Shown here: positions 17,747-25,942 of the stretch, piece by piece | Position numbering within the stretch: the first letter of the stretch is position 1 | How the letters are laid out: every line of letters begins with the position of its first letter | DNA from: Hyphomicrobiales bacterium | Lineage (GTDB): Bacteria; Pseudomonadota; Alphaproteobacteria; Rhizobiales; Rhizobiaceae | Assembly (NCBI GenBank): GCA_900466605.1 | Contig: UBMU01000026.1 | Coordinates: 1 to 64,000 of the forward strand | Length of the DNA stretch: 64,000 nucleotides | Direction: 5' to 3' | Notes under the pieces: generated by a model | What the model was told of the DNA's origin: nothing | Seen by the model: only the letters and a program-made list of their open reading frames with translations | The model's database searches: none | Translations under genes and position numbers: made by a program

Positions 17747-17791
17747 AGGAGCATATGCTCCTAAATGCATGAGATAAGAGCATATGCTCTT
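17747..17791. promoter_or_regulatory. Twin GAGCATATGCTC palindromes
   Basis: AGGAGCATATGCTCCT (17747-17762) and AAGAGCATATGCTCTT (17776-17791) are both perfect 16-bp palindromes with centres 29 bp apart. They share the 12-bp core GAGCATATGCTC. They start 22 bases upstream of the NmrA gene and so overlap its likely promoter. Two dimers could bind on nearly the same DNA face. Confidence 0.8.
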
Positions 17792-17968
17792 TATGTCAAG
17801 CTTTGCGGTTTTTGCATTTTCAGGCATTTGAGCGACGGCACAATCGCGCTGACCCGTATCTTGGGCCGGATGACCTTGGCAGGCAGGTGGCTGCGCTGTG
17901 GACGCAAGGGCCAATTAAGCGACCATCGGACCGCCTCTCATAGTGTGCTTGATAATCCTGGTATCCTG

Positions 17969-18343
17969 TCAGTTGGATGTCGAGCCGTCTCGAAACACGA
18001 GTTCGACAAGTATGCCGCCCGGCGTGCGAACAAAGAGCCTTCGTTCGCCGAGATCAGAAAGGTCCATTGTCGAATAGGGGATGGCCTTGTCGTCGAGACG
18101 CTGGCGGAAGGATGCGTATCCCTCACACCGGAAACCTATGTGATCGATCGTCTCCGCGTCCCGGCCCACGGGCAATCCGCCCCCCGGAATGAGATGGACA
18201 ATCGGTTCTTGTCCTTGGTAGAGCCAGTAGCCCGGAAAGTCGAAGTCGGGGCGATAGCCGATTGTCAAGCCGAGAAGATCCTGGAGAAAATGCCGGGTGC
18301 CTTCGAGGTCAGCCGTTCGAAGCGTGACGTGATCGAGCTGCAT
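17969..18343 (-). CDS. VOC-family protein (glyoxalase/dioxygenase fold)
   Basis: A 124-residue vicinal-oxygen-chelate protein. It starts MQLDHVTLRTADLEGTRHFL, with metal-ligand histidine H5, and has further candidate ligands in IVHLIP, DHIGF and the C-terminal VELVF. It could be a glyoxalase, an isomerase or a binding protein. It follows an SDR gene after four bases on the same strand, so they form an operon. A LysR gene is divergent from that pair. Confidence 0.85.
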   Translation of the reverse strand: MQLDHVTLRTADLEGTRHFLQDLLGLTIGYRPDFDFPGYWLYQGQEPIVHLIPGGGLPVGRDAETIDHIGFRCEGYASFRQRLDDKAIPYSTMDLSDLGERRLFVRTPGGILVELVFRDGSTSN

Positions 18344-18347
18344 GGCA

Positions 18348-19061
18348 TCATCCGATCACGCCGCCACCGTCGACACGGACGGTCGAGCCGGTTGCAAACG
18401 GCGTCGTCATCAGGAAGAGGACGGCATTGGCGATATCAGACGGGTGGCCGATCGTTTTCGCCGGAAGGCTTGCGGCGACTCGCTCGAACATTGCGGCGCG
18501 GTTCGCTTCTTCCATTTTCGACCACAGCGGCGTGTCGATCAGCCCCGGCGAGACGGCGTTCACCCGGATCGGCGACAGCTCCAGCGCGAGACCGCGCGCA
18601 AGCGATTCCAAGGCTGCGTTGATGGCGCCCTGCAGGACTGAGGAGGCCGACGGCCGCTCGCTGAGGAAGCCGGAGATGAAGGTCAGTGTGCCGCGTTCGG
18701 ATATCCGTGCCGCCTTGGCGATGCGGTAGGCGCCCCAGAACTTGCTCTCCATGGCGCGTTTTGCGTCGTCAAGGTCAAGCTTGAGCACTGGGCCGCTCGG
18801 CGTCTGGGCGGCGGAGACGACGATATGGTCCCAGGCCTCGTTTGCGGTGAAGAACCTTTCGATGGCGGTATCGTCGGCGGTATCAAGGACCGCCGACCGA
18901 GTGTTCACTCCGATCGAGGCTACGGCCTCGGTCAACTTGTCCGCCGACCGTGATGCGATCGTCACCGCCGCTCCTGCTGCCGCAGCCTGCTGCGCCACGG
19001 CCAGACCGATGCCGGAGCTGCCGCCGACGATGAGGACGCGCTTGTTCGTCAAAGTTGTCAT
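18348..19061 (-). CDS. SDR-fold protein lacking the YxxxK pair
   Basis: A 237-residue protein with an intact cofactor loop GGSSGIG (13-19). The catalytic tyrosine and lysine are missing: where YxxxK should lie, residues 140-146 read SSVLQGA. The rest of the fold is normal, including VNAVSPGLIDTPLW and the C-terminal GSTVRVDGGG. It is either a non-classical reductase or a nucleotide-binding protein. It is coupled to a VOC gene four bases downstream and divergent from a LysR regulator that probably controls both. Confidence 0.85.
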   Translation of the reverse strand: MTTLTNKRVLIVGGSSGIGLAVAQQAAAAGAAVTIASRSADKLTEAVASIGVNTRSAVLDTADDTAIERFFTANEAWDHIVVSAAQTPSGPVLKLDLDDAKRAMESKFWGAYRIAKAARISERGTLTFISGFLSERPSASSVLQGAINAALESLARGLALELSPIRVNAVSPGLIDTPLWSKMEEANRAAMFERVAASLPAKTIGHPSDIANAVLFLMTTPFATGSTVRVDGGGVIG

Positions 19062-19183
19062 TTTCGTCTCTCCTGTGTTCGACGCCCCTAAGGCCGCCGT
19101 CTTGTTGCACGAAAACTAGCGCCGAAGTTCTGTTGCGGGAATGGACATTGTCATCGACTGTCTATTGCGATATCGGCAAGAAT

Positions 19184-20074
19184 ATGAGCGACAACTTTCT
19201 CGACATGCTTGTCTTCGTGCGCATAGTGCAGGCTGGCAGCCTGTCGGGTGCTGCCCGCGAGCTGAATTTCTCGCTGACGGTCGTCAGTCGGAAGCTTGCG
19301 AGGCTGGAGGAACGGCTGGGCGTTCGGCTGATCAATCGCACGACGCGCTCGCTGGCGCTAACGGAGGAGGGCGCGCGTTTCTACAGTCGGTGTGTTCAGA
19401 TCCTGGCAGAGATCGATGATGCCGAGACCGAGGCATCGAGCGGCAAGGACACTGCCACTGGCCTTTTGAAGGTCACATCGACCTTCGCATTCGGGATCAG
19501 GTGGATCGCCCCGATTCTTCGCGAGTTCCAGGAGCTTCACCCGGGCCTGCTCGTCCATCTGGACGCCGATGATAGTGTCACCAATATCATCGAAGGCGGC
19601 TACGATCTCGCCATCCGCTTTGGCGCACTGTCCGACTCCAGCCTAATTGCCAGACAGATCGCGGAAAACCAGCGCGTCATCTGCGCCTCACCCGCCTACC
19701 TCGAACGGCGCGGACGTCCGCTCTCCATCGACGATTTGCTCACGCACGACGCTATTGCATTCGGAGATCCTCCGAACACTCACTGGACCTTCGCCGATGG
19801 GCGCAGCATCAACGTCTTTGGTAGGCTGACGACGAACAATGGTGAACTCGCCCATCGCTGGGCGCTGTCGGGCGCAGGCATTGTCCTGAAATCGATCTGG
19901 GACGTCGAAGAGGACATTCGCCGCGGAGATCTCGAAGTCATCCTGCCGGAAGAAAGGCTTGCTGCCGCACCCATCCACGTGGTCTTTCCACACACTCGTC
20001 TAGCTGCGGCTAAAGTGAGGCTGTGCATCGACTTTCTTGCGGTGAGATTGAAGTCTGCCCAGCTATCGAACTGA
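19184..20074 (+). CDS. LysR-family regulator
   Basis: A 296-residue LTTR of the CrgA/DsdC-like type. Residues 1-60 form the winged helix (VRIVQAGSLSGAARELNFS and following linker RTTRSLALTEEG). Residues about 90-290 form the type 2 periplasmic-like effector domain with IRFGAL and GAGIVL blocks. I chose ATG 19184, since upstream in-frame codons lie within the divergent promoter region. It is divergent from the SDR/VOC pair across 122 bases and probably regulates it. Confidence 0.92.
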   Translation: MSDNFLDMLVFVRIVQAGSLSGAARELNFSLTVVSRKLARLEERLGVRLINRTTRSLALTEEGARFYSRCVQILAEIDDAETEASSGKDTATGLLKVTSTFAFGIRWIAPILREFQELHPGLLVHLDADDSVTNIIEGGYDLAIRFGALSDSSLIARQIAENQRVICASPAYLERRGRPLSIDDLLTHDAIAFGDPPNTHWTFADGRSINVFGRLTTNNGELAHRWALSGAGIVLKSIWDVEEDIRRGDLEVILPEERLAAAPIHVVFPHTRLAAAKVRLCIDFLAVRLKSAQLSN

Positions 20075-20529
20075 ATATCAAACGAGCGTGTATTGCGATC
20101 TCGGAATCTCTCTTACAATGTCATTTGGACCATTCTTCCGGAGCGGACTGATCTGACTCACGTCCAGCCTTGCGGAGACAGTTCAGTATGGTGGCTTGTA
20201 GGTTCGTCTGCTGTCCACTCTGACCAGAGGTGCGCAGGTTAGCCGGGCCTCGCGGAGGAAGAGCCTGCGTAAGATGCGTGGATTGTCGACGTGCCGGAAG
20301 GCCTTCCAGACCGGCGTTGGCAAGCGCTTGCACTCAACAGGCGGCGAAACCCCGGTGTCCCTATGGGCGCCAACCCAAATGACGTCTCCTCGCGGCGTGA
20401 CGGTTAGAGCTATTGCGCCGATGAACACCTGCTAAGTGCTCAGGATTGGCCAGGATAGTCGCCCTGGTCTGCCAGCGCATTGTAAACACTATGTATAATG
20501 CGACCAAAGCTGTTTAGTTTTGTCTTTGT
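20075..20529. other. Intergenic gap before the vapBC locus
   Basis: No supportable gene. A leftward frame of about 80 codons (20183-20428) has no ribosome-binding site or known domain. Overall composition is similar to the flanks. Confidence 0.35.
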
Positions 20530-20578
20530 GTATATCCCATTGACATATCCGCGCTCGCGACCTACTTCTGGGATATAC
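20530..20578. promoter_or_regulatory. Inverted repeat in the vapB promoter
   Basis: GTATATCCCA (20530-20539) and TGGGATATAC (20569-20578) are a perfect 10-bp inverted repeat with a 29-base spacer, ending 27 bases before the vapB ATG. A TTGACA hexamer (20540-20545) sits just inside the left arm. Two separated arms fit autoregulation by the dimeric antitoxin or the VapBC complex. Confidence 0.7.
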
Positions 20579-20605
20579 CAATCGTACATGCCGAAGAGGT
20601 TAGCC

Positions 20606-20836
20606 ATGGAACAGGGTGCGGTATTCCAAAACAATCGTAGCCAGGCAATCCGACTGCCAAAGGCAGTTGCGTTGCCTGATGATGTGAAGCGTGTCGATAT
20701 CGTTGCGGTCGGGCGTACACGAATTATAGCCCCAGCAGGCGAGGTTTGGGACAGTTGGTTCGAGGGGCCAGAGGCATCGTCCGACTTTATGAGCGAACGT
20801 GATCAGCCAGCCTTGCAGGAGCGAGAGGCATTCTAA
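20606..20836 (+). CDS. vapB: VapB-type antitoxin
   Basis: A 76-residue antitoxin with a SpoVT/AbrB-like swapped-hairpin DNA-binding domain (AVFQNNRSQAIRLPKAVALP). The C-terminal tail contains EVWDSWF, which should wrap around the toxin. I chose ATG 20606 because earlier in-frame codons lie within the operator repeat. Its stop overlaps the vapC ATG (TAATG). Together with the inverted repeat upstream it forms a complete type II toxin-antitoxin module. Confidence 0.93.
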   Translation: MEQGAVFQNNRSQAIRLPKAVALPDDVKRVDIVAVGRTRIIAPAGEVWDSWFEGPEASSDFMSERDQPALQEREAF

Positions 20837-21237
20837 TGCTGAAATACATGCTGGATACCAACATCTGTATTTTCACCATCAAGAATAGGCCACAAAAGGT
20901 CCGCGACGCGTTCAATCGTCATGGCGGTCAGCTTTGCGTAAGCTCAGTTAGTTTGATGGAGTTAATATACGGGGCCGAAAGGTCGGCGAGTCCGGAACGC
21001 AATCTGATTGTTGTGGAAGGTTTTGCAGCGCGCCTCGAGGTGTTGCCGTATGACGAGATAGCGGCTAGTCATACAGGCCAATTGCGTGCCGAACTCGCGC
21101 GGAACGGAACACCTATCGGGCCGTATGACCAACTGATCGCAGGGCACGCACGCTCCCGCGGCTTGATCATGGTAACGAACAACCGGCGCGAGTTTGATCG
21201 TGTGCCCGGCTTACGCGTCGAGGATTGGGCCGGTTAA
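20836..21237 (+). CDS. vapC: VapC PIN-domain ribonuclease toxin
   Basis: A 133-residue PIN-domain endoribonuclease toxin that typically cleaves initiator tRNA or rRNA. The acidic metal-binding residues are visible: D7 (YMLDTNIC), E42 (SLMELIYG) and D98 (GPYDQLIAGH). The C-terminal TNNRREF block is typical of the VapC4/FitB-like group. It is translationally coupled to vapB. It should stabilise the replicon or region. Confidence 0.95.
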   Translation: MLKYMLDTNICIFTIKNRPQKVRDAFNRHGGQLCVSSVSLMELIYGAERSASPERNLIVVEGFAARLEVLPYDEIAASHTGQLRAELARNGTPIGPYDQLIAGHARSRGLIMVTNNRREFDRVPGLRVEDWAG

Positions 21238-21469
21238 CTCGCACTCATGGCGTTTTGCCGGCTCGTTATCGGATCTGTACAACCTCACATTTGGTCACCG
21301 ATCTTTAGCGGTGGGCACCGATTTCCCGCTTTCGCGGGCGCGCGCCGAGGAGAACGTGACCAATCTCAAGATCGGCAGTTGAAGGAAAACTGATCACATC
21401 CTGAGGATTAAAAACTTCCTTTCGCAGCCGTTACGCGCGTCACGCGGTCACGGCATAGTGGATGCCTGC

Positions 21470-21861
21470 CGTCGACCCGTGCGAGGCCCGCGATGATGCA
21501 GACTAACCCTGATACTATTGTCATGGCGCCGGCCAACGCGACCGCGTGCGCGGGCTCTCCTCCTGAGAGGGGCAAGACAGTAGCGAGGATGATTGCTGCG
21601 AGTGATGAATCGTGACCTAAAACCAAAATCCGGCTTGGCCCAAACAGCGTATAGGCTAGCAAGGGGACAATCGTCGCGAAGAGCCAGTGAATTCCAGGGA
21701 CCCCCGATGCTACGGCATAGGCGATGCCGCATGGTGGTTAGAACAATCCCTGCAACAAAATCATGAAGTAGCCAGTCAGCCTTGTACTGACGAAGAACTT
21801 GAAATCCCGGCAACCAGCGCGCGAAACGATTTAGGGTTGCGTCAGCCACTTTCTTTTTCAC
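21470..21861 (-). pseudogene. SulP-family anion transporter remnant, frameshifted and truncated
   Basis: On the minus strand, residues read from 21861 give FQVLRQYKADWLLHDFVAGI, the N-terminus of SulP sulfate or bicarbonate transporters. Near 21730 the homology shifts frame and continues GIAYAVASGVPGIHWLF, then TLFGPSRILVLGHDSSLAA and on to about 21475, where similarity stops. Only about 130 of some 500 residues remain, with one frameshift and no STAS domain. The gene is dead. The break suggests past rearrangement between vapBC and the catabolic island. Confidence 0.8.
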
Positions 21862-22460
21862 CCCCCATCATTGTTGTCTTACTCGCCTCTTCGGCTGCAT
21901 ACGGCTGGTTCACCTCCTCGTGGTATGCTCAGGGTATATCATATTTCGCCGGCCAACGCATTTGTCCTACCGCTGCCCGCAACCGCTCTGGCATGCAGCA
22001 GGCAGCGGCCGGGAGGCTTTGGTTGCCAGTTCCTTGCTCTGTTCGACCAAACGCAACTTGCCATTCGGATACGCAGGTCGATCTTGGCCACGCTGACGAG
22101 GAGGCTGCCGTTACCGCGCACGATGATGCCGCCGATACGCTCCGCATTTACTAGTTCATGGATGCAAGCTCCTGGCATGTGACAGTTCATCAGATCGCTG
22201 AGAGCCGCCGGCGTCCCTATCGAAAGCTGTCACGCGGTCCCGGTGATCGACCGGCAGAAGGACGGCTGGATTTCCGGGCGCCTGAGGCGAACTGCCCCTC
22301 CGGAGTGTCTGCCAGCTCTTGCTATGGCCTTTCGAGGGTGGTCGCATCGGTAGGGCCGATGATTTCGAGTTGGGTCACTACGCCTGCACTTCGACGGCGA
22401 GGTGCGGACTGGCGACGTGCGGCGTGTCCTAGTTTATCATCAACCAGTTCCGTAACCGTA
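21862..22460. other. Gap with remnant sequence and one repeat copy
   Basis: No intact gene. A leftward frame (to about 21939, from about 22190) is open and reads TPAALSDLM and, further on, GNGSLLVSVAKIDLRIRM. It looks like real but unidentified coding sequence that has decayed. The repeat described at 22188-22290 is contained here. Confidence 0.4.
22188..22290. repeat. Short dispersed repeat, left copy
   Basis: This 103-base segment matches 33658-33785 in the same orientation. Conserved blocks are CATCAGATCNCTGAGAGCCG, ATCGACCGGC(A/T)GAAG and ATTTCC(G/T)GGCGCCTGAGG, separated by small insertions or deletions. On the minus strand both copies read TPAAL(S/R)DLM, so they may be fragments of one gene family or mobile element. 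The two copies flank the LysR-to-TIM-barrel catabolic island. Confidence 0.65.
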
Positions 22461-23387
22461 TCAGCCACCACGGACGGACCTAAGGCAACTGGAGATTTCA
22501 GCGATAGCGAGGTCTGCGACGATGCGACTAACGCGGGAAGGGGTTCGGTTCGCATCGATGGCAATGCTGACGGACTGCGGTTCCATCGTGGCGTCACGTA
22601 TCGGAAGGAACACAAGACTTCCATCAATTAGCTCTGGTGCGGCATCCAATTCCGAGGTGAACGCAACGTAATCGCCTTCTGCAACCAGTTGTTTTATAAG
22701 CTGTTGCGAATTGGTGACGACAGCTTGTCGCGGGTCGGAGAACAACCAGCCATAGCGCGCTTCCAGGAAACGTCTGATCGTCAATGCGCGGCTTTGTAAT
22801 GCGATACGATAAGAGGCCGCCTCTTCAAAGCTCACGGAACCCGCTTTGGCAAGTTGGTGGCTTGATCTCACCACGCAACCAATTGGCAGCATTTCAGTCC
22901 AGAGGACCTTCAGCTCCCGACCTGGTGAGAGATTAAAAATAGCCGCAATGTCCGCGCCACCGCTAATCACGGAAGCACGCGCTGTGTCGGGGCTGGCTAC
23001 ATCGACATCCAATGATATGGACGGATAGTCCGCGTTCAGCCGCAAGATAAAGCCGGGCAGAAATCCGTTAACGTGACTGTCCATCACCGTCATGCGAACG
23101 TGCCCTTGATTGACACCTTGGAGCTGACGAAGATCTGCAGCGATATGTCGTTCGTCGGCAAGCCAGTGCTGAGCTAGGCTAACGACGGTCTGTCCCGCTT
23201 GAGTGAGGCGCATACCTCGTGGGAGACGTTCAAAAAGTTCGACATTAAAGTCTTGTTCCAGCAACAGAATTTGCCTGTCGATGGCCGATGCAGACACGTT
23301 TAATTCTTTTGCCGCCTTCTGGATCGAACCAGATTTTGCGACCTGATCAACATAACGAAGCGCAGCCGGTACAAGAGAAGCACGCAT
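22461..23387 (-). CDS. LysR-type regulator of the catabolic island
   Basis: A 308-residue regulator. Residues 5-63 carry the LTTR winged helix (SGSIQKAAKELNVSASAIDR), followed by the linker and an effector domain of the type 2 periplasmic fold (about 90-295). I chose ATG 23387; a TTG two codons earlier is possible. It is divergent from the Asp/Glu-racemase-like gene across 121 bases. That gap contains TGCAAC (23389-23394) and GTTGCA (23418-23423), an inverted pair that could serve as its site. It is the likely activator of the eight-gene rightward set through 33316. Confidence 0.9.
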   Translation of the reverse strand: MRASLVPAALRYVDQVAKSGSIQKAAKELNVSASAIDRQILLLEQDFNVELFERLPRGMRLTQAGQTVVSLAQHWLADERHIAADLRQLQGVNQGHVRMTVMDSHVNGFLPGFILRLNADYPSISLDVDVASPDTARASVISGGADIAAIFNLSPGRELKVLWTEMLPIGCVVRSSHQLAKAGSVSFEEAASYRIALQSRALTIRRFLEARYGWLFSDPRQAVVTNSQQLIKQLVAEGDYVAFTSELDAAPELIDGSLVFLPIRDATMEPQSVSIAIDANRTPSRVSRIVADLAIAEISSCLRSVRGG

Positions 23388-23508
23388 TTGCAACCATCCT
23401 AATTATTCGAATGAGTTGTTGCATTCTTTGTGCTGGACGGCAATGCACGAGCATCTAAACTCGCGTCAGACCTTGGCAGAAACGTCTGGGTCGAGGGAGT
23501 AGGAAAGA

Positions 23509-24255
23509 ATGCCAGAAACAATCAGAACACTGACATCATCAGGGCCACAAAGCGGCGAAGCGGCGGTTACTACAGGGCGGCAAACAATCGGGGTTGTGCT
23601 GCCGTCGAGCAATCGGACTGTTGAGCGCGTAGCACACGCATTCCTTAAATCCCGTCCAGGGGTCGATGTCTGCGTTGCACGCGTGCCATACGGAGGCCAT
23701 CCTGCATCGGGCTACGATCTTGAAAGTTTTCGGTGTGCCGCGGCCCTTTTGCGCGATGCTCGACCGGATGTTGTACTCTGGAATGCAACGCGCGGTGCCT
23801 TGCTTGGCTTCGATCCGGATCGGGCGTTATGCGCAATGCTCGAAGATATGCTCGGCGTGCCGGCGACAACAACGTCGTTGGCTACGCTTGAGACACTCAG
23901 AGCAGCCGGCAGCCGCCGCATTGGCCTGATTGCCCAAGGCGACCGGAATGAGTGCGACAAGCTGATCGATACATTTGGAAAAGAAGGCGTAACGGTCGTC
24001 GAGTCATCGGCGCTAGGAATCTCCGACAACTTCGCAGCCGCTGCTGTCACTTCAGAAGAGCTGGAGAAGGTCGCGTTCGATATTTGTCAAAAATCCGCGC
24101 CGGACTGCATCATAGTTTGGAGTACCAACCTTGGCGGGCACTCGCTTTCGATGGGGCAGACTCGGCTGCGCACGCCAATTCTCGACTCCGCGACGATCGG
24201 GTTCACCTCGGCCTTTTCATTCCTGGACCGTGTGGAGATGGGAGCGCACGCATGA
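23509..24255 (+). CDS. Asp/Glu racemase-superfamily protein lacking both catalytic cysteines
   Basis: A 248-residue protein of the maleate isomerase/arylmalonate decarboxylase branch. The fold is recognisable from IGVVLPSSNRTVER near the N-terminus and two symmetrical loops. The two loops normally carry catalytic cysteines (x-C-T-S-G and x-C-T-N-L). Here they read WNATRG (A93) and WSTNL (S205), so both cysteines are replaced. Racemase, isomerase and decarboxylase chemistry of the usual type is therefore unlikely. It is the first gene of the rightward cluster, ahead of the ABC importer and the ring-opening amidohydrolase. It may be a binding or hydrolytic variant acting on the pathway intermediate. 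Confidence 0.85.
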   Translation: MPETIRTLTSSGPQSGEAAVTTGRQTIGVVLPSSNRTVERVAHAFLKSRPGVDVCVARVPYGGHPASGYDLESFRCAAALLRDARPDVVLWNATRGALLGFDPDRALCAMLEDMLGVPATTTSLATLETLRAAGSRRIGLIAQGDRNECDKLIDTFGKEGVTVVESSALGISDNFAAAAVTSEELEKVAFDICQKSAPDCIIVWSTNLGGHSLSMGQTRLRTPILDSATIGFTSAFSFLDRVEMGAHA

Positions 24256-24354
24256 GGGATGCTAGCCGGGCAGTCGTACGAACAATGAAATTACCCTTCC
24301 GTTTGAGGACCTGATCTTCAGACGGGCGGCAACTTTAAAAAGAGGGAAACAGCT

Positions 24355-25929
24355 ATGCCTAAGATTAACAACAGCAATGTTGCGCGTGTCAGCCAACGAA
24401 AGATACTTGGCGCTATCTGTGCAAGTGCTCTGTCGCTAGGAATCGGTTTTCAACTGACCGATGCCAGAGCTTCCTCTCGGGAAGAAACCATCATCGTCGG
24501 GGCTGGAGGAGCAGTTAACACGCTCGATCCCCTCCGCTCAGACTACGCACAAACCAATATCATACTGAGCGCAATCTACGACACGCTCATAACATTTCAT
24601 GGCAAAGAGATGGCTCCTAAATTGGCAAAGGAGTACGCCTATGCGCCAGATGCGACGGCAATCAAGTTTACACTGAGAGACGACGTAAAATTCCACGATG
24701 GCAGGACGCTAACGGCAAAGGATATCGCCTATACTCTCGATAGACTTAAGCGGCTTGGTACTGGGGTCGCGTCGCTGATCGATGGGTATGAATCGACGAC
24801 GGTCACCGACAATACGCACTTCACCGTCAATCTGTCGAAACCAAGTGCGCTTTTTCTGCCCGCTTTAAGCAAGATCTATATACTCAACTCCGAATTGGTC
24901 GAGCAAAACAAAGCCTCCGACGATGGCCAGGCATGGCTGCAATCTCATGACGCTGGCAGTGGGCCGTATACATTGGGCGATCAGTCACAAGGCGTGGCGA
25001 TCAACCTTTTCCCCGGATACTGGTTGCCTGAGCAAGGTAGGCCGCAGACAATCGTTTTTCGCCGAATAGATGAGAGCGCGACAAGGCGTGACGAACTTCT
25101 CGCTGGTGGTATCGATGTCGCTCTAGGCTTAGGTGATCGGGACGCCCTCAGCCTCAGCACGGATCCAACTGTCAAGGTTGTACCGATGAAAACAGGCCTT
25201 CAGACAGAAATTGTCTTCAACACGAGTACCGGGCCAACGGCCGATCCGAAAATTCGAAAGGCGTTACGTCTGGTCTACGATTATGCGGGCGGTCTCAGAG
25301 GCATCCGCGGCACGAACGGTGCAATCGCCAACGGCCCGCTTCCTGCCAGCCTTGACTGCCGCCCGGACCTTCCGCCAGTCAAGCAAGATCTCGAGGCCGC
25401 CAAGGCCATCCTCACGGAAGCTGGTGCCACCGGCATGAAATTTCAAATGAGCTTCCAACCGACCTTCGAAGCACAGAAACAGGAGGCGACGCTTTTCCAG
25501 TCCAATCTTCGGGAGATTGGTATTGACCTGGATCTGGCTCCTATCGCGTTTCCTAATTATCTGGCCAGCCTCAAAGACAAGAAAACAATTCCCCAGATGA
25601 TGTTGCTGGAAGATTTCCCGCAATTTCCGGACGCCGGCATCATGCTTGTGAAGGGTTACAAGTCGGACGCAATCGGAACCAATCGCGCGGGGTACTCTAA
25701 CCCTGATGTTGATAAGTTGCTCGATGAAGCGTTGGCAACGAGCGATAGCGAAAAACGCTGTGAGCTGTACGCCAAGGTTCAAACTATACTCAACGATGAC
25801 GCCGTGATGATCGACATGTACGGTGTTTATAAGCAAGCCGCGTATCGGTTAGGAACGTTGGCAGACTTAGAGGGCAGTTTGCTTGTTTCCCAAACGGCGC
25901 CCGCAGACTTCCGTCTCGCCAAGCCGTAA
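24355..25929 (+). CDS. Dipeptide-type ABC transporter solute-binding protein
   Basis: A 524-residue family 5 binding protein (DppA/OppA-like). A long signal sequence with a positive N-region ends near ARA at about 37-39, so it is exported. The family's N-terminal NTLDPL and the FTLRDDVKFHDGRTLTAKD blocks are intact. It is followed by two permeases and two ATPases in the order A-B-C-D-F. Family 5 proteins bind peptides, opines, nickel or various small organic compounds. The enzymes downstream suggest a cyclic amide or its derivative here. Confidence 0.93.
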   Translation: MPKINNSNVARVSQRKILGAICASALSLGIGFQLTDARASSREETIIVGAGGAVNTLDPLRSDYAQTNIILSAIYDTLITFHGKEMAPKLAKEYAYAPDATAIKFTLRDDVKFHDGRTLTAKDIAYTLDRLKRLGTGVASLIDGYESTTVTDNTHFTVNLSKPSALFLPALSKIYILNSELVEQNKASDDGQAWLQSHDAGSGPYTLGDQSQGVAINLFPGYWLPEQGRPQTIVFRRIDESATRRDELLAGGIDVALGLGDRDALSLSTDPTVKVVPMKTGLQTEIVFNTSTGPTADPKIRKALRLVYDYAGGLRGIRGTNGAIANGPLPASLDCRPDLPPVKQDLEAAKAILTEAGATGMKFQMSFQPTFEAQKQEATLFQSNLREIGIDLDLAPIAFPNYLASLKDKKTIPQMMLLEDFPQFPDAGIMLVKGYKSDAIGTNRAGYSNPDVDKLLDEALATSDSEKRCELYAKVQTILNDDAVMIDMYGVYKQAAYRLGTLADLEGSLLVSQTAPADFRLAKP

Positions 25930-25942
25930 GTGAGGGCTGATC

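Noticed and set aside
17765..18622. 285-codon rightward open frame starting beside the twin palindromes
   Set aside because: It lies antisense to the VOC and SDR genes and has no known domain, so it is not a divergent gene controlled by the palindromes.
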